Positions 43,024 to 51,941 of a stretch of DNA of 64,000 nucleotides are shown here, one piece after another. The position numbers were made by a program, and so were the translations under genes. Source of the stretch: Sinorhizobium saheli (GTDB taxonomy: Bacteria > Pseudomonadota > Alphaproteobacteria > Rhizobiales > Rhizobiaceae); assembly GCF_001651875.1 (NCBI RefSeq), contig NZ_LNQB01000101.1, forward strand, positions 688-64,687, given 5' to 3'. Within the stretch, counting starts at the first letter, position 1, and every line of letters starts with the position of its first letter. The notes below the pieces were generated by a model that saw only the letters and a list, made by a program, of their open reading frames with translations, did no database searches and was not told where the DNA came from.

Positions 43024-43443
43024 ATGTCCGACGCCTTCATCTGCGATGCGGTGCGCACGCCCATCGGCCGCTATGGGGGCGTGCTCCCATCCGTCCGGGT
43101 CGATGGCCTCGCCTTCGCCCCTGCGCGGGCGTTCGATGTTGATTCCCTGCCGGAAGCGGCCGAGAATGCGGGTGAGGATTTCGGCGTCGCCGCTGCGCTG
43201 TCGATCGCCGGCGAGAAGGCGATCGCGGAACGAGGCGACAGAGCGACAGCCGCGAGCGTTGAGCCACGCATCACGGGCATCGCTCCGGCGCCCGCGGCAG
43301 AGGGTGCTCGAAAGCGCCGAAGCCGGGCGCAGGCCGGTGACGACCGCCACCTATCAGCTTCATCGTCGGGGCGGCGGCTATGCTCCGTTCAAGATGCGTA
43401 TCGGCGCCGGCCAAGCATCGCCATCATTCCCGAGTGCGTCTGA
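43024..43443 (+). pseudogene. paaJ: Collapsed 3-oxoadipyl-CoA thiolase (paaJ/pcaF) relic
   Basis: The frame opens with the intact start of a beta-ketoadipyl-CoA thiolase, MSDAFICDAVRTPIGRYGG, behind GGGAGGA. It then jumps to mid-protein thiolase sequence (GVAAALSIAGEKAIAERG, VEPRITGIAPAPA) and shifts frame. The thiolase C-terminus is readable partly in another frame (YQLHRRGGGYAP, then IAIIPECV). A normal enzyme has about 400 residues; here 139 codons remain and both catalytic cysteine regions are gone. The open frame with intact start and stop may be translated but cannot be a thiolase. It is the first gene of the paa operon, 12 bases before paaA. Confidence 0.75.
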
Positions 43444-43455
43444 CGGAGGAGAGCC

Positions 43456-44460
43456 ATGTATGCGCAAATGGTGAAAACGGACGCGCCGCGCGTCAAGACG
43501 CTCGACGAGATGGACCCTCAGGAGCGCAGCTTCCAGGAGCGCATCGATCAGGGCCAGAAGATCGAGCCGAAGGAATGGATGCCGGAAGGCTACCGCAAGA
43601 CGCTCATCCGCCAGATCAGCCAGCATGCCCATTCCGAGATCGTCGGGCAGTTGCCCGAGGGCAATTGGATCACCCGTGCGCCGACGCTCGAGCGCAAGGC
43701 GATCCTGCTTGCCAAGGTGCAGGATGAAGCGGGCCACGGCCTCTATCTCTACTGCGCGGCCGAGACGCTCGGGATCAGCCGCGACGAGATGTATGAGCAG
43801 CTTCATTCCGGAAAGGCGAAGTATTCGTCGATCTTCAACTACCCGACGCTCACCTGGGCTGACATCGGCGCGATCGGCTGGCTGGTCGACGGCGCGGCGA
43901 TCATGAATCAGGTGCCGCTGCAGCGCTGTTCCTACGGCCCCTATTCGCGCGCGATGATCCGCATCTGCAAGGAGGAGAGCTTCCACCAGCGCCAAGGCTT
44001 CGACATCCTGATGAAGATGGTGAAGGGAACGCCCGCCCAGAAGGCGATGGTGCAGGACGCGCTGAACCGCTGGTGGTGGCCGTCCCTGATGATGTTCGGC
44101 CCCTCCGACGACGCCTCGGTGCATTCGGCCCAGTCCATGGCCTGGAAGATCAAGCAGAACTCAAATGACGAGCTCCGCCAGAAGTTCGTCGACCAGACGG
44201 TGCCGCAGGCCGAATATCTCGGCTTGACGATCCCGGATCCGAAGCTCGAGTGGAACGAGGAGAAGGGCGGTTATGACTTCGGCGAGCCGGACTGGAACGA
44301 GTTCTTCGAGGTACTCGCCGGCAACGGCCCCTGCAATGCAGAACGCCTCGGGGCGCGCCGGAAGGCCTGGGCGGATGGCGCCTGGTTCCGCGACGGCCTG
44401 ACCGCCTATGCCGAAAAGCAGGCCGCCCGCCGCGCCGGCAATGAGGCCGCGGCGGAATAG
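43456..44460 (+). CDS. paaA: Phenylacetyl-CoA 1,2-epoxidase subunit PaaA
   Basis: A 334-residue catalytic subunit of the diiron multicomponent monooxygenase that epoxidises the ring of phenylacetyl-CoA. The ferritin-like four-helix core carries the iron ligands in [31 protein letters not shown] (EAGH), [12 protein letters not shown] and [16 protein letters not shown] (EESFH). Length and order match PaaA. ATG 43456 follows GGAGGAGAGCC. It is the first intact gene of paaABCDE. Confidence 0.95.
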   Translation: MYAQMVKTDAPRVKTLDEMDPQERSFQERIDQGQKIEPKEWMPEGYRKTLIRQISQHAHSEIVGQLPEGNWITRAPTLERKAILLAKVQDEAGHGLYLYCAAETLGISRDEMYEQLHSGKAKYSSIFNYPTLTWADIGAIGWLVDGAAIMNQVPLQRCSYGPYSRAMIRICKEESFHQRQGFDILMKMVKGTPAQKAMVQDALNRWWWPSLMMFGPSDDASVHSAQSMAWKIKQNSNDELRQKFVDQTVPQAEYLGLTIPDPKLEWNEEKGGYDFGEPDWNEFFEVLAGNGPCNAERLGARRKAWADGAWFRDGLTAYAEKQAARRAGNEAAAE

Positions 44461-44476
44461 AGATCGGGAGAGAAGC

Positions 44477-44761
44477 ATGTCCAGCGAATGGCCCCTTTGG
44501 GAGGTCTTCATCCGCGGCCAGCACGGCCTCAATCATCGCCATGTCGGCAGCCTGCACGCGCCGGACGCCGAGATGGCGATCAACAATGCCCGCGACGTCT
44601 ACACCCGTCGCAACGAGGGCGTCTCGATCTGGGTGGTGCGTTCGAGCGACATAGCGGCAAGCTCGCCTTCCGAGAAGGGACCGCTGTTCGAGCCGTCCAA
44701 CGCGAAGGTCTACCGCCACCCGACCTTCTTCGACATTCCCGATGAAGTGGGGCATATGTGA
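44477..44761 (+). CDS. paaB: Phenylacetyl-CoA epoxidase subunit PaaB
   Basis: A 94-residue small subunit with the typical SEWPLWEVFIRGQHGLNHRH start, HVGSLHAPDAEMAINNARDV, YTRRNEGVSIWVVRS and a VYRHPTFFDIPDEVGHM end. PaaB bridges PaaAC heterodimers and is needed for activity. The ATG at 44477 (GGAGAG upstream) starts 16 bases after paaA. The stop TGA overlaps the paaC ATG by one base. Confidence 0.95.
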   Translation: MSSEWPLWEVFIRGQHGLNHRHVGSLHAPDAEMAINNARDVYTRRNEGVSIWVVRSSDIAASSPSEKGPLFEPSNAKVYRHPTFFDIPDEVGHM

Positions 44762-45546
44762 TGGCTGAGGCAACCGTGGCCGACGCGGCCGTCGACCCGA
44801 CCGCACTTTTCGAGTTCCTGCTCCGCATGGGCGACAACACGCTCATTCTCGGCCATCGCCTGTCTGAATGGTGCGGCCATGCCCCGGCGCTCGAGGAGGA
44901 CATCGCGCTTGCCAATACCGCGCTCGACCTCATCGGCCAGACGCAGCTCTGGCTCGGGCTTGCCGGCGCGGTCGAGGGCAAGGGCCGCAGCGCCGACGAT
45001 CTGGCCTTTCTCCGGGACGCCTGCGAGTTCCGTAACCTCCTGCTCAACGAACGCCCGAACGGCGATTTCGGCAAGACGCTGATGCGGCAGTTCCTCTTCG
45101 ACGCCTGGCATCACCTCTTTCTGAACGCGCTTCGCCTCTCCTCCGATACGCGCATCGCCGAGATCGCCGGGAAGGCGTCGAAGGAGGTTTCCTACCATCT
45201 CGAACGCAGCCGCGACCTGGTGATCCGCCTTGGCGACGGAACGGCGGAAAGCCATGGGCGCATGCAAGGCGCGCTCGATGACCTTTGGCCCTATACCGGC
45301 GAGATGTTCATGAACGAGGCGTCCGATGCCGTCCTTGCCGCCGCGGGCGTGGCGCCGGAGCCGGCGGGCTTGAAGACGGAATGGGACGCATTGGTTGGCG
45401 AAACGCTTTCCGAAGCGACGCTCAAGGAGCCGGCCGAAGGTTACATGCAGAAGGGCGGCAAGCGCGGCATCCACACCGAGCACCTCGGCTATATCCTCGC
45501 GGATATGCAGTTCCTGCAGCGCGCCTATCCGGGCGCCACGTGGTAG
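44761..45546 (+). CDS. paaC: Phenylacetyl-CoA epoxidase structural subunit PaaC
   Basis: A 261-residue ferritin-like structural partner of PaaA that lacks a working diiron site. It has the family's LLRMGDNTLILGHRLSEWCG, HAPALEEDIALANTALDLIG and SKEVSYHLERSRDLVIRLGD sequence and the end HTEHLGYILADMQFLQRAYP. The start ATG 44761 overlaps the paaB stop; GTG 44758 is also in frame. It stabilises the complex and positions the CoA substrate. Confidence 0.94.
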   Translation: MAEATVADAAVDPTALFEFLLRMGDNTLILGHRLSEWCGHAPALEEDIALANTALDLIGQTQLWLGLAGAVEGKGRSADDLAFLRDACEFRNLLLNERPNGDFGKTLMRQFLFDAWHHLFLNALRLSSDTRIAEIAGKASKEVSYHLERSRDLVIRLGDGTAESHGRMQGALDDLWPYTGEMFMNEASDAVLAAAGVAPEPAGLKTEWDALVGETLSEATLKEPAEGYMQKGGKRGIHTEHLGYILADMQFLQRAYPGATW

Positions 45547-45555
45547 GAGACGGCG

Positions 45556-46080
45556 ATGGCGACGCTCACACGGCCCTCGGTCAAGGATATCTGGCGCTGG
45601 CTTGCGGAAGTGCCCGATCCGGAGATCCCGGCTCTCTCGGTCGTCGATCTCGGCATCCTCCGCGACGTCGCCTGGGAGGGCGAGACGCTGGTCGTGTCGG
45701 TGACGCCGACCTATTCCGGCTGTCCCGCCACGAGCGCCATCAACCTCGATATCGAGCGGGCGCTGAACGGGAAGGGGATCGAAAAGCTCAGACTGGAGCG
45801 CCGGCTTTCGCCCGCCTGGACCAGCGACTGGATCAGCGCCGAGGGCCGCGAAAAGCTCAAGGCCTATGGCATCGCGCCGCCGGTCGACGGCACGGCCGCC
45901 GATGGCAGGCTCTCGAAGCGGATCGATCGCCTCACGGGCCGCGCGAACCTGACGGTCGCCTGTCCACGCTGCGGCTCCACCCGCACCGAGAAGGTCAGCC
46001 AGTTCGGTTCGACCCCCTGCAAGGCGAGCTATCGCTGTTCCGACTGTCTCGAACCCTTCGATTATTTCAAGTGCATCTGA
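45556..46080 (+). CDS. paaD: PaaD, phenylacetate epoxidase maturation protein (DUF59)
   Basis: A 174-residue protein. The N-terminal MIP18/DUF59 domain (WLAEVPDPEIPALSVVDLGI, TPTYSGCPATSAIN with the conserved cysteine) is followed by a C-terminal zinc-ribbon-like motif (CPRCGSTRTEKVS, CKASYRCSDCLEPF). PaaD is needed for assembly of the epoxidase system, probably for iron-sulfur insertion into PaaE. It starts nine bases after paaC. Confidence 0.93.
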   Translation: MATLTRPSVKDIWRWLAEVPDPEIPALSVVDLGILRDVAWEGETLVVSVTPTYSGCPATSAINLDIERALNGKGIEKLRLERRLSPAWTSDWISAEGREKLKAYGIAPPVDGTAADGRLSKRIDRLTGRANLTVACPRCGSTRTEKVSQFGSTPCKASYRCSDCLEPFDYFKCI

Positions 46081-46108
46081 CGGGATGCCGCGAGTGAGGC
46101 CCGCTTAA

Positions 46109-47182
46109 ATGGCACGGTTCCACCCCCTTCAAGTCACCGAAGTCCGGCGCGAAACGCGCGATGCCGTGGTCGTGACGCTTCAGCCGCGCGAGGACGACCG
46201 CTCCACGTTCCGCTTCACCCAGGGTCAGTATCTGACCTTCCGCCGGATGTTCGACGGTGAGGAACTGCGCCGGTCCTATTCGATCTGCGCCGGGCTCGAC
46301 GAAGGCGTGCTGCGCGTCGGCATCAAGCGCGTCGACGGCGGCTGCTTCTCCACCTGGGCGAACGAGGCGCTTCAGCCCGGCGACACGCTGGAGGCGATGC
46401 CGCCGACGGGCGCCTTCTTCACCCCGCTCGAGCCGGCCGTCGCCAAGCACTATCTCGCCTTCGCCGGCGGCAGCGGCATCACGCCGGTGCTGTCGGTCAT
46501 CAAGACGACGCTTTCGCGCGAGCCGCGGTCCCAGTTCACGCTGGTCTATGGCAATCGCCATGTCTGCTCGATCATGTTCCGCGAGGAGCTCGACGATCTC
46601 AAGAATCTCTATCTCGGCCGGCTGTCGGTCCTGCATATCCTCGAGAGCGAAGCGCAGGACATCGATCTTTTCACCGGGCGCATCGACGTGGAGAAGTGCG
46701 AGGCGCTGTTCCGCGGCTGGATCGACGTGAAATCGGTCGATACCGCCTTCATCTGCGGGCCGGAACCGATGATGCTCGCGGTCGCCGCGGCGCTGCGCAA
46801 ACATGGTCTTCGTGACGAGCAGATCAAATTCGAGCTCTTCGCCTCCTCGCAGCCCGGCCGCGCCCGCCGCAAGGTCGTCAGCGAAAGCGCGGATCGCCAC
46901 GCGACCTGCGAGGCGATCGTGACGCTCGACGGCACCGCGCGCAGCTTCACCTTTCCGAAAGCGGGACAGAGCCTGCTCGAGGCCGCGCTCGAAAACAGGA
47001 TGGACGCGCCCTTTGCCTGCAAGGCCGGGGTCTGCTCCACCTGCCGCGCCAGGGTGATCGAGGGCGAGGTGGAGATGGAGACGAACCACGCGCTCGAGGA
47101 CTACGAGGTACGGCAGGGCTATGTGCTCACCTGCCAATCCTATCCGCTGAGCGACCGCATCGTCGTCAGCTACGACCAATGA
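46109..47182 (+). CDS. paaE: PaaE, NAD(P)H reductase of the phenylacetyl-CoA epoxidase
   Basis: A 357-residue electron-transfer subunit. A ferredoxin-NADP reductase module (residues about 1-230) holds the FAD motif RRSYSICAGL, the pyridine-nucleotide loop YLAFAGGSGITPVLSVIKTT and FICGPEPMML. A plant-type 2Fe-2S ferredoxin (about 265-357) has the cluster cysteines in CKAGVCSTCRARV and YVLTCQSYP. It passes electrons from NADPH to PaaA. The stop overlaps an ATG at 47179 of the next gene. Confidence 0.94.
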   Translation: MARFHPLQVTEVRRETRDAVVVTLQPREDDRSTFRFTQGQYLTFRRMFDGEELRRSYSICAGLDEGVLRVGIKRVDGGCFSTWANEALQPGDTLEAMPPTGAFFTPLEPAVAKHYLAFAGGSGITPVLSVIKTTLSREPRSQFTLVYGNRHVCSIMFREELDDLKNLYLGRLSVLHILESEAQDIDLFTGRIDVEKCEALFRGWIDVKSVDTAFICGPEPMMLAVAAALRKHGLRDEQIKFELFASSQPGRARRKVVSESADRHATCEAIVTLDGTARSFTFPKAGQSLLEAALENRMDAPFACKAGVCSTCRARVIEGEVEMETNHALEDYEVRQGYVLTCQSYPLSDRIVVSYDQ

Positions 47183-47205
47183 GCGGCGAGGGGCGGGAGG
47201 AAACC

Positions 47206-47982
47206 ATGCCCGATGAAACGTCCGATACGCCCGAAACCATGCCGATCGAGGACTATCTCGCCCAGGGCGGCATGCTGACCTCGCCGGACAATGTGCCGCC
47301 GCGCTATCGCGGCGAATTGTTGCGGCTGATGGCGAGCTTCGTCGACAGCGAGCTTGCCGGCTCGGCGGGTTTCGCCGATGTCATCAACGAAGCGCCGGGC
47401 ATCAAGGAGCGCATCGCCGCGGCGCGGATCGTGCTGGAGAAGGCCGACCACGCCGGCCGGGTGCTCGAGATCATGGGCAGCTTCGGCGCCGATACGGCCC
47501 GCTATGCGGTCCATCACCCCTGGTCGGCGCGACTTCCCCGCGATGCCGATATCGCCGCGGAGCGCCGCGGCGGCGACATGCGCCTCTCGGTTCTGCACTA
47601 CCCGCTTGAGGGCTGGATCGATGCGGTCGCAATGAATGCGCTCATGGGCAGGGCCGTGGTCATCCAGCTCGGCGAGCTGGCGCGCGTCTCCTATCAGCCG
47701 CTCGCCGAGGTGTTCCGGGCGATCCTGCCGCGCGAGGCGCATCATGCCGGGCTCGGCCTCGAGGGGCTGAAGCGCATTGCCGGGACGGAGGAAGGGCGGC
47801 GGGCAGCGCGGGAAGCGATCGCCTATTGGCGGCCGCGGGTCGCCTCGAGCTTCGGTCTTGCGGGCTCCGCCCGCTACGAGAAGCTCGCCCGCCTCGGCCT
47901 TCGCCATACGCCCAACGAGGCGCTGCTTGCCGAATGGCAGGCGGCCGTCGATGCCGAGCTTGCCGCATTGACCCTGAACTGA
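47206..47982 (+). CDS. PaaA/PaaC-like phenylacetic acid catabolic family protein
   Basis: About 258 residues in a gene inserted between paaE and paaZ. It has the ferritin-like layout of the PaaA/PaaC family (PF05138): PRYRGELLRLMASFVDSELA, GIKERIAAARIVLEKADHAG, PREAHHAGLGLEGLKRI. A Glu in SELAGS, Glu-Lys-Ala-Asp-His and EAHHAG are at positions where diiron enzymes have ligands, so a metal site is possible. ATG 47206 has a strong GGGAGGAAA site. ATG 47179 overlaps the paaE stop and could also be used. The classical E. coli paa operon has no such gene, so its exact role is unknown. Confidence 0.8.
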   Translation: MPDETSDTPETMPIEDYLAQGGMLTSPDNVPPRYRGELLRLMASFVDSELAGSAGFADVINEAPGIKERIAAARIVLEKADHAGRVLEIMGSFGADTARYAVHHPWSARLPRDADIAAERRGGDMRLSVLHYPLEGWIDAVAMNALMGRAVVIQLGELARVSYQPLAEVFRAILPREAHHAGLGLEGLKRIAGTEEGRRAAREAIAYWRPRVASSFGLAGSARYEKLARLGLRHTPNEALLAEWQAAVDAELAALTLN

Positions 47983-47997
47983 CGGAAGGAAGACCCG

Positions 47998-50055
47998 ATG
48001 AACATAGTGGCAAACCGTCCCCGCCGGCTCGAGAGTTATGTCGGCGGCGTCTGGACGAGGGGGACGAAGGAAGGGGCCGCCCTGCTCGACGCCTCGACCG
48101 GCGCGCCGGTGGCACTGATCGATGCGAGCGGCATCGACTTCGCCGCCGCGCTCGCCTACGGCCGGGAGAAGGCCGGCCCGGCCCTGCGGCGCATGTCGTT
48201 CCATGAACGCGCGGTCATGCTGAAGGCGCTGGCGCAGGCCTTGATGGAGCGCAAGGAAGAGTTCTATGCGCTCTCGACCGCTACCGGTGCCACCCGGACC
48301 GATAGCTGGATCGACATCGAAGGCGGCATCGGCACGCTCTTCTCCTATGCCTCCAAGGGGCGGCGGGAACTGCCGAATGCCCGCGTGCTCGTCGACGGCG
48401 ACGTCGAGGCGCTGTCGCGCGACGAAACCTTCTCGGCCCAGCACATCCTGACGCCGCTTGAGGGCGTGGCAATCCACATCAACGCCTTCAACTTCCCCTG
48501 CTGGGGCATGCTCGAAAAGCTGGCGCCGACCCTGCTTGCCGGGATGCCCGCGATCGTCAAGCCGGCGAGCCAGACCGCCTATCTGACCGAACTCATGGTG
48601 CGGCGCATGGTCGAGACGGGACTTTTGCCGGAAGGCGCCGTGCAGCTCGTCTGCGGCTCCGTCGGCGACCTCCTCGACCATGTCGACGGCCAGGACGTGG
48701 TGACCTTCACCGGCTCGGCCCCGACCGGGCGCAAGCTGAAGACCCACCCGGCGATCGTCGGGAATTCCGTTCGCTTCACCATGGAGGCCGACAGCCTCAA
48801 TGCCGCCGTGCTCGGGCTCGACGCGGCCCCCGGGACGGAGGAATTCGACCTTTTCGTCAAGGAGGTCGCCCGCGAGATGACGGCGAAGGCCGGGCAGAAA
48901 TGCACCGCCATCCGCCGGGTGATCGCGCCGCGCGCCCATTGCGACGCGCTCGTCGCCGCGCTCGGCGAGCGGCTCGGCAAGGTCGCCCTCGGCAACCCGG
49001 CGGACGAGAACGTGCGGATGGGGCCGCTCGCAAGCCTTGGCCAACGGGAGGAAGTCCGGGCGCGCATCCGCGATCTCGGCGCCGAAGCGGAGATCGTCGT
49101 CGGAGAGCCGGAGAGGGCAGAGGTCGTTTCCGGCGACGCGGAGGCGGGCGCCTTCCTCAATCCCGTCCTTCTCTATTGCGGCAAGCCGGAGGCCGGGCGC
49201 GCGGTGCACGATGTCGAGGCCTTCGGTCCGGTCAGCACCGTCATGCCCTATGACACGGCGGAAGAGGCGGTGGCGCTCGTCCGGCGCGGCAAGGGCAGCC
49301 TCGTCACCTCCGTCTTCACCAATGATCCCGGCCTTGCGCAGGAGCTCGTCCTCGGCGTGGCGCCTTTCCACGGGCGCGTGCTGATCGGCAACCGCTCGAG
49401 CGCCAAATCCTCGACCGGGCACGGCTCACCGCTGCCGGGCCTCGTCCATGGCGGCCCCGGCCGGGCCGGCGGCGGTGAGGAGCTCGGCGGCATGCGCGGC
49501 GTCAAGCATTACATGCAGCGCACCGCCATCCAGGGCGCGCCGGCCCTCCTCTCGGCGATCACCGGCCGCTGGGTCGATGGCGCCCCGGCGCGCGCCGACG
49601 ACGAACATCCCTTCCGCAAATCGCTCGCCGAGCTTCGCGTCGGCGACCAGCTCGTCACGGCGACCCGCACGGTGACGCTGGAGGACATCGAGCATTTCGC
49701 GGGCTTCACCGGCGACACCTTCTACGCCCACATGGACGAGGCGGCGGCGCGCGCCAACCCGTTCTTCGACGGACGCGTCGCCCACGGCTACCTGATCCTC
49801 TCCTTCGCCGCCGGCCTCTTCGTCGATCCCGCCCCGGGTCCGGTCTTGGCGAACTACGGCGTCGACAAGCTGCGCTTCCTGACGCCGGTCTATCCCGGCG
49901 ACACGCTGCAGGTCCGGCTCACCTGCAAGGAGATCAACCCGCGGGCCAACGCCGAGCACGGGGAAGTCCGCTGGGATTGCCGCGTGACCAATCAGACTGG
50001 CGCAACCGTGGCGCAATATGATGTATTGACGATGGTGGCCAAGACGAAGGGTTAG
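47998..50055 (+). CDS. paaZ: PaaZ, bifunctional oxepin-CoA hydrolase / aldehyde dehydrogenase
   Basis: A 685-residue fusion. The aldehyde dehydrogenase part (about 1-520) has AIHINAFNFPCWGMLEKLAP, GQKCTAIRRVIAPRA with the catalytic cysteine and a VTFTGSAPTGRKL nucleotide loop. The C-terminal MaoC hot-dog hydratase (about 540-685) has FAGFTGDTFYAHMDEAAAR and RVAHGYLILSFAAGL with the Asp/His dyad. It opens the oxepin ring and oxidises the aldehyde to 3-oxo-5,6-dehydrosuberyl-CoA. Start ATG 47998 with GGAAGGAAGA just upstream. Confidence 0.95.
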   Translation: MNIVANRPRRLESYVGGVWTRGTKEGAALLDASTGAPVALIDASGIDFAAALAYGREKAGPALRRMSFHERAVMLKALAQALMERKEEFYALSTATGATRTDSWIDIEGGIGTLFSYASKGRRELPNARVLVDGDVEALSRDETFSAQHILTPLEGVAIHINAFNFPCWGMLEKLAPTLLAGMPAIVKPASQTAYLTELMVRRMVETGLLPEGAVQLVCGSVGDLLDHVDGQDVVTFTGSAPTGRKLKTHPAIVGNSVRFTMEADSLNAAVLGLDAAPGTEEFDLFVKEVAREMTAKAGQKCTAIRRVIAPRAHCDALVAALGERLGKVALGNPADENVRMGPLASLGQREEVRARIRDLGAEAEIVVGEPERAEVVSGDAEAGAFLNPVLLYCGKPEAGRAVHDVEAFGPVSTVMPYDTAEEAVALVRRGKGSLVTSVFTNDPGLAQELVLGVAPFHGRVLIGNRSSAKSSTGHGSPLPGLVHGGPGRAGGGEELGGMRGVKHYMQRTAIQGAPALLSAITGRWVDGAPARADDEHPFRKSLAELRVGDQLVTATRTVTLEDIEHFAGFTGDTFYAHMDEAAARANPFFDGRVAHGYLILSFAAGLFVDPAPGPVLANYGVDKLRFLTPVYPGDTLQVRLTCKEINPRANAEHGEVRWDCRVTNQTGATVAQYDVLTMVAKTKG

Positions 50056-50059
50056 CAAG

Positions 50060-50569
50060 ATGACGGACGAGGAGACGCGGCGGCTGGAGATGACCGTGCT
50101 GATGACGCCGGACATGGCGAATTTCAGCGGCAAGGTGCATGGCGGCGCGCTTCTGAACCTGCTCGACCGGGTGGCGTTTTCCTGCGCCTCGCGCTTTTCC
50201 AAGCAATATGCGGTGACGCTCTCCGTCGACCAGGTGATCTTCAAGGAACCGATCCATGTCGGCGAACTGGTGACCTTCCGCGCCTCGATCAATTACGCCG
50301 GCCGGACCTCTATGGAGGTCGGCATCCGCGTGGAGGCGGAAAACATCCGCGCCGGCACGAGGCGGCACACCAATTCCTGCTATTTCACCATGGTCGCCGT
50401 CGACGATGCCGGCCGTCCGGTGGCGGTGCCGGAATTCCATCCCGAGACGCCGGCCGACAAACGCCGCCACCAGGCGGCGGAACTCCGCCGCACGCTAAGG
50501 CGGGAATTCGCACATCGGCTGAAGACGGTGGCGGAGACCGGGCGGGACGTGGAGAGTGCGGGGGAGTAG
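50060..50569 (+). CDS. Acyl-CoA thioesterase (hot-dog fold, YciA/BACH-like)
   Basis: A 169-residue hot-dog thioesterase with PDMANFSGKVHGGALLNLLD, the conserved DRVAFSCASRFS, VDQVIFKEPIHVGELVTFRA and RHTNSCYFTMVAVDDAGRPV. It lies five bases after paaZ, so it is part of the paa transcript. It probably rescues CoA from dead-end intermediates such as the oxepin or epoxide, a job also served by PaaI downstream. The precise substrate is unknown. Confidence 0.88.
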   Translation: MTDEETRRLEMTVLMTPDMANFSGKVHGGALLNLLDRVAFSCASRFSKQYAVTLSVDQVIFKEPIHVGELVTFRASINYAGRTSMEVGIRVEAENIRAGTRRHTNSCYFTMVAVDDAGRPVAVPEFHPETPADKRRHQAAELRRTLRREFAHRLKTVAETGRDVESAGE

Positions 50570-50617
50570 GGATGCGACGCGAGTCGTGTTGATATCCCTC
50601 TGCCCGAGGGCCAACGC

Positions 50618-51214
50618 TCACCGCACAGCCTTCACGCCGTCGAGGACCAGCGTCGTGGCGAGGTCGGCGTATTCGTCGCGGCTGATCGGGCCGTCGGGGC
50701 GGAACCACATATAGACCCAGTTCATCATGCCGAAGAGCGACATGGTCACCGGCATCAGGAGCGGGCGGCCCGTGTTGAGGTCCGGATTGATGTCGCCGAT
50801 CACGGCGGAGAAGCGCTTGACGATCCGCCGCTCGATGGCGTGGATCTCGGCCATCTGCTCGGGTGACAGCGCGCTGGTGCCGTTCAACTGCACTTTGTGC
50901 TGGTTGTCGGCATCGCGATAGTTTTCGAGGACCTGGCGCACGAGCACGCGCAGCCGTATCTCCGGCGCGAGATCGGGCCGGTCGGCGGCTTCGATGGCGG
51001 CGTCGAGCTCGGCCAGGTGCGTGCGGATGATGTCGAAGATCAGCGCGTCCTTGCTCGGGTAATAGTGATAGAGCAGGGCCTTGGACACGTTGCTGTGGGC
51101 TGCGATCTGCGCCATCGAGGCTTTTTCCATCCCCATCTCGGCGAAGACCGCGGCGGCACTCTCCAGAATGCTCCGCTGCTTTTCCTCGAAATCGACTGCG
51201 CGCCTGCGTGCCAT
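50618..51214 (-). CDS. paaR: TetR-family regulator, probable PaaR
   Basis: A 198-residue TetR protein. The helix-turn-helix at residues 10-55 reads KQRSILESAAAVFAEMGMEK, ASMAQIAAHSNVSKALLYHY, YPSKDALIF. The C-terminal ligand domain has SLFGMMNWVYMWFRPDGPIS, as in regulators of acyl-CoA pathways. It lies between paaABCDE-paaZ and paaI-paaG and is convergent with the former. It probably binds the ACCGAYCGGTCRGT palindromes and releases them on phenylacetyl-CoA. The name is from context. Confidence 0.8.
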   Translation of the reverse strand: MARRRAVDFEEKQRSILESAAAVFAEMGMEKASMAQIAAHSNVSKALLYHYYPSKDALIFDIIRTHLAELDAAIEAADRPDLAPEIRLRVLVRQVLENYRDADNQHKVQLNGTSALSPEQMAEIHAIERRIVKRFSAVIGDINPDLNTGRPLLMPVTMSLFGMMNWVYMWFRPDGPISRDEYADLATTLVLDGVKAVR

Positions 51215-51470
51215 GTTTATCCTGCTTTAGCGCGAGATGCGCTCACATGCGTTCGCGCCACCGCTCTATCTGTTTGTTTTCGCCCCATTTGTGCGACGTC
51301 AGGTGATTCCACCGACTGCAAAATGCTCCAAGTCCTTGCAACGGCTTTCGGTTGCCGCTCAATCCCACGAACAAGGGGCACCGTAAAGTCTTCGCCGTGT
51401 AACCTGGTATGCGATCGGCCTCATTCGATCTCCTCCGGGTCCAGCGCGGCCGCGGGGGCGGATGCCACGA

Positions 51471-51941
51471 TCATTCGGTGTCCGTCCGCATATTGCCTGG
51501 CGGCGGCACGTGCGTGCCCTTGACGGTGCGCGAATGGCCGCGGAACTCGGCGATATGGTCGCCGCGCTGGTTGGTGATGCGGATGTCGTAGAGGCCGCCG
51601 CGGCCGCGCCGCGAAACCTCGTGCGCCGTCGCGGTCAGCCGGTCGCCCTCGAAGGCCGGCGCGAGATAGGTCACCGAACAGTGCTGGGCGACGGTGCGCT
51701 GGTTGTAGGAGTTGCAGGCGAAGGCGAAGGCGGAATCGGCGAGTGCGAAGATGTAGCCGCCATGACATGTGCCGTGGCCGTTGGTCATCTCCGGCGTGAT
51801 CGCCATCGACAGGGTCGCGGCGCCCGGCGCGACGTGGTCGAGGCTCATTCCCAACCGCTGCGAAGCCCGGTCGTCGTCCCACATGACGCGGGCGCAGGCG
51901 CGCGCCAGCTCTTCCGCCGTCATCGCCGCGGCGTCCGTCAT
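51471..51941 (-). CDS. paaI: PaaI, hydroxyphenylacetyl-CoA thioesterase
   Basis: A 156-residue hot-dog thioesterase with the PaaI pattern ITPEMTNGHGTCHGGYIFAL, ADSAFAFACNSYNQ (catalytic Asp region) and RGGLYDIRITNQRGDHIAEF. PaaI removes CoA from ring-hydroxylated phenylacetyl-CoA and other dead-end products. The ATG at 51941 overlaps the paaG stop by four bases, so it is coupled to paaG. The 256 bases between its stop and the paaR start hold no other gene. Confidence 0.92.
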   Translation of the reverse strand: MTDAAAMTAEELARACARVMWDDDRASQRLGMSLDHVAPGAATLSMAITPEMTNGHGTCHGGYIFALADSAFAFACNSYNQRTVAQHCSVTYLAPAFEGDRLTATAHEVSRRGRGGLYDIRITNQRGDHIAEFRGHSRTVKGTHVPPPGNMRTDTE

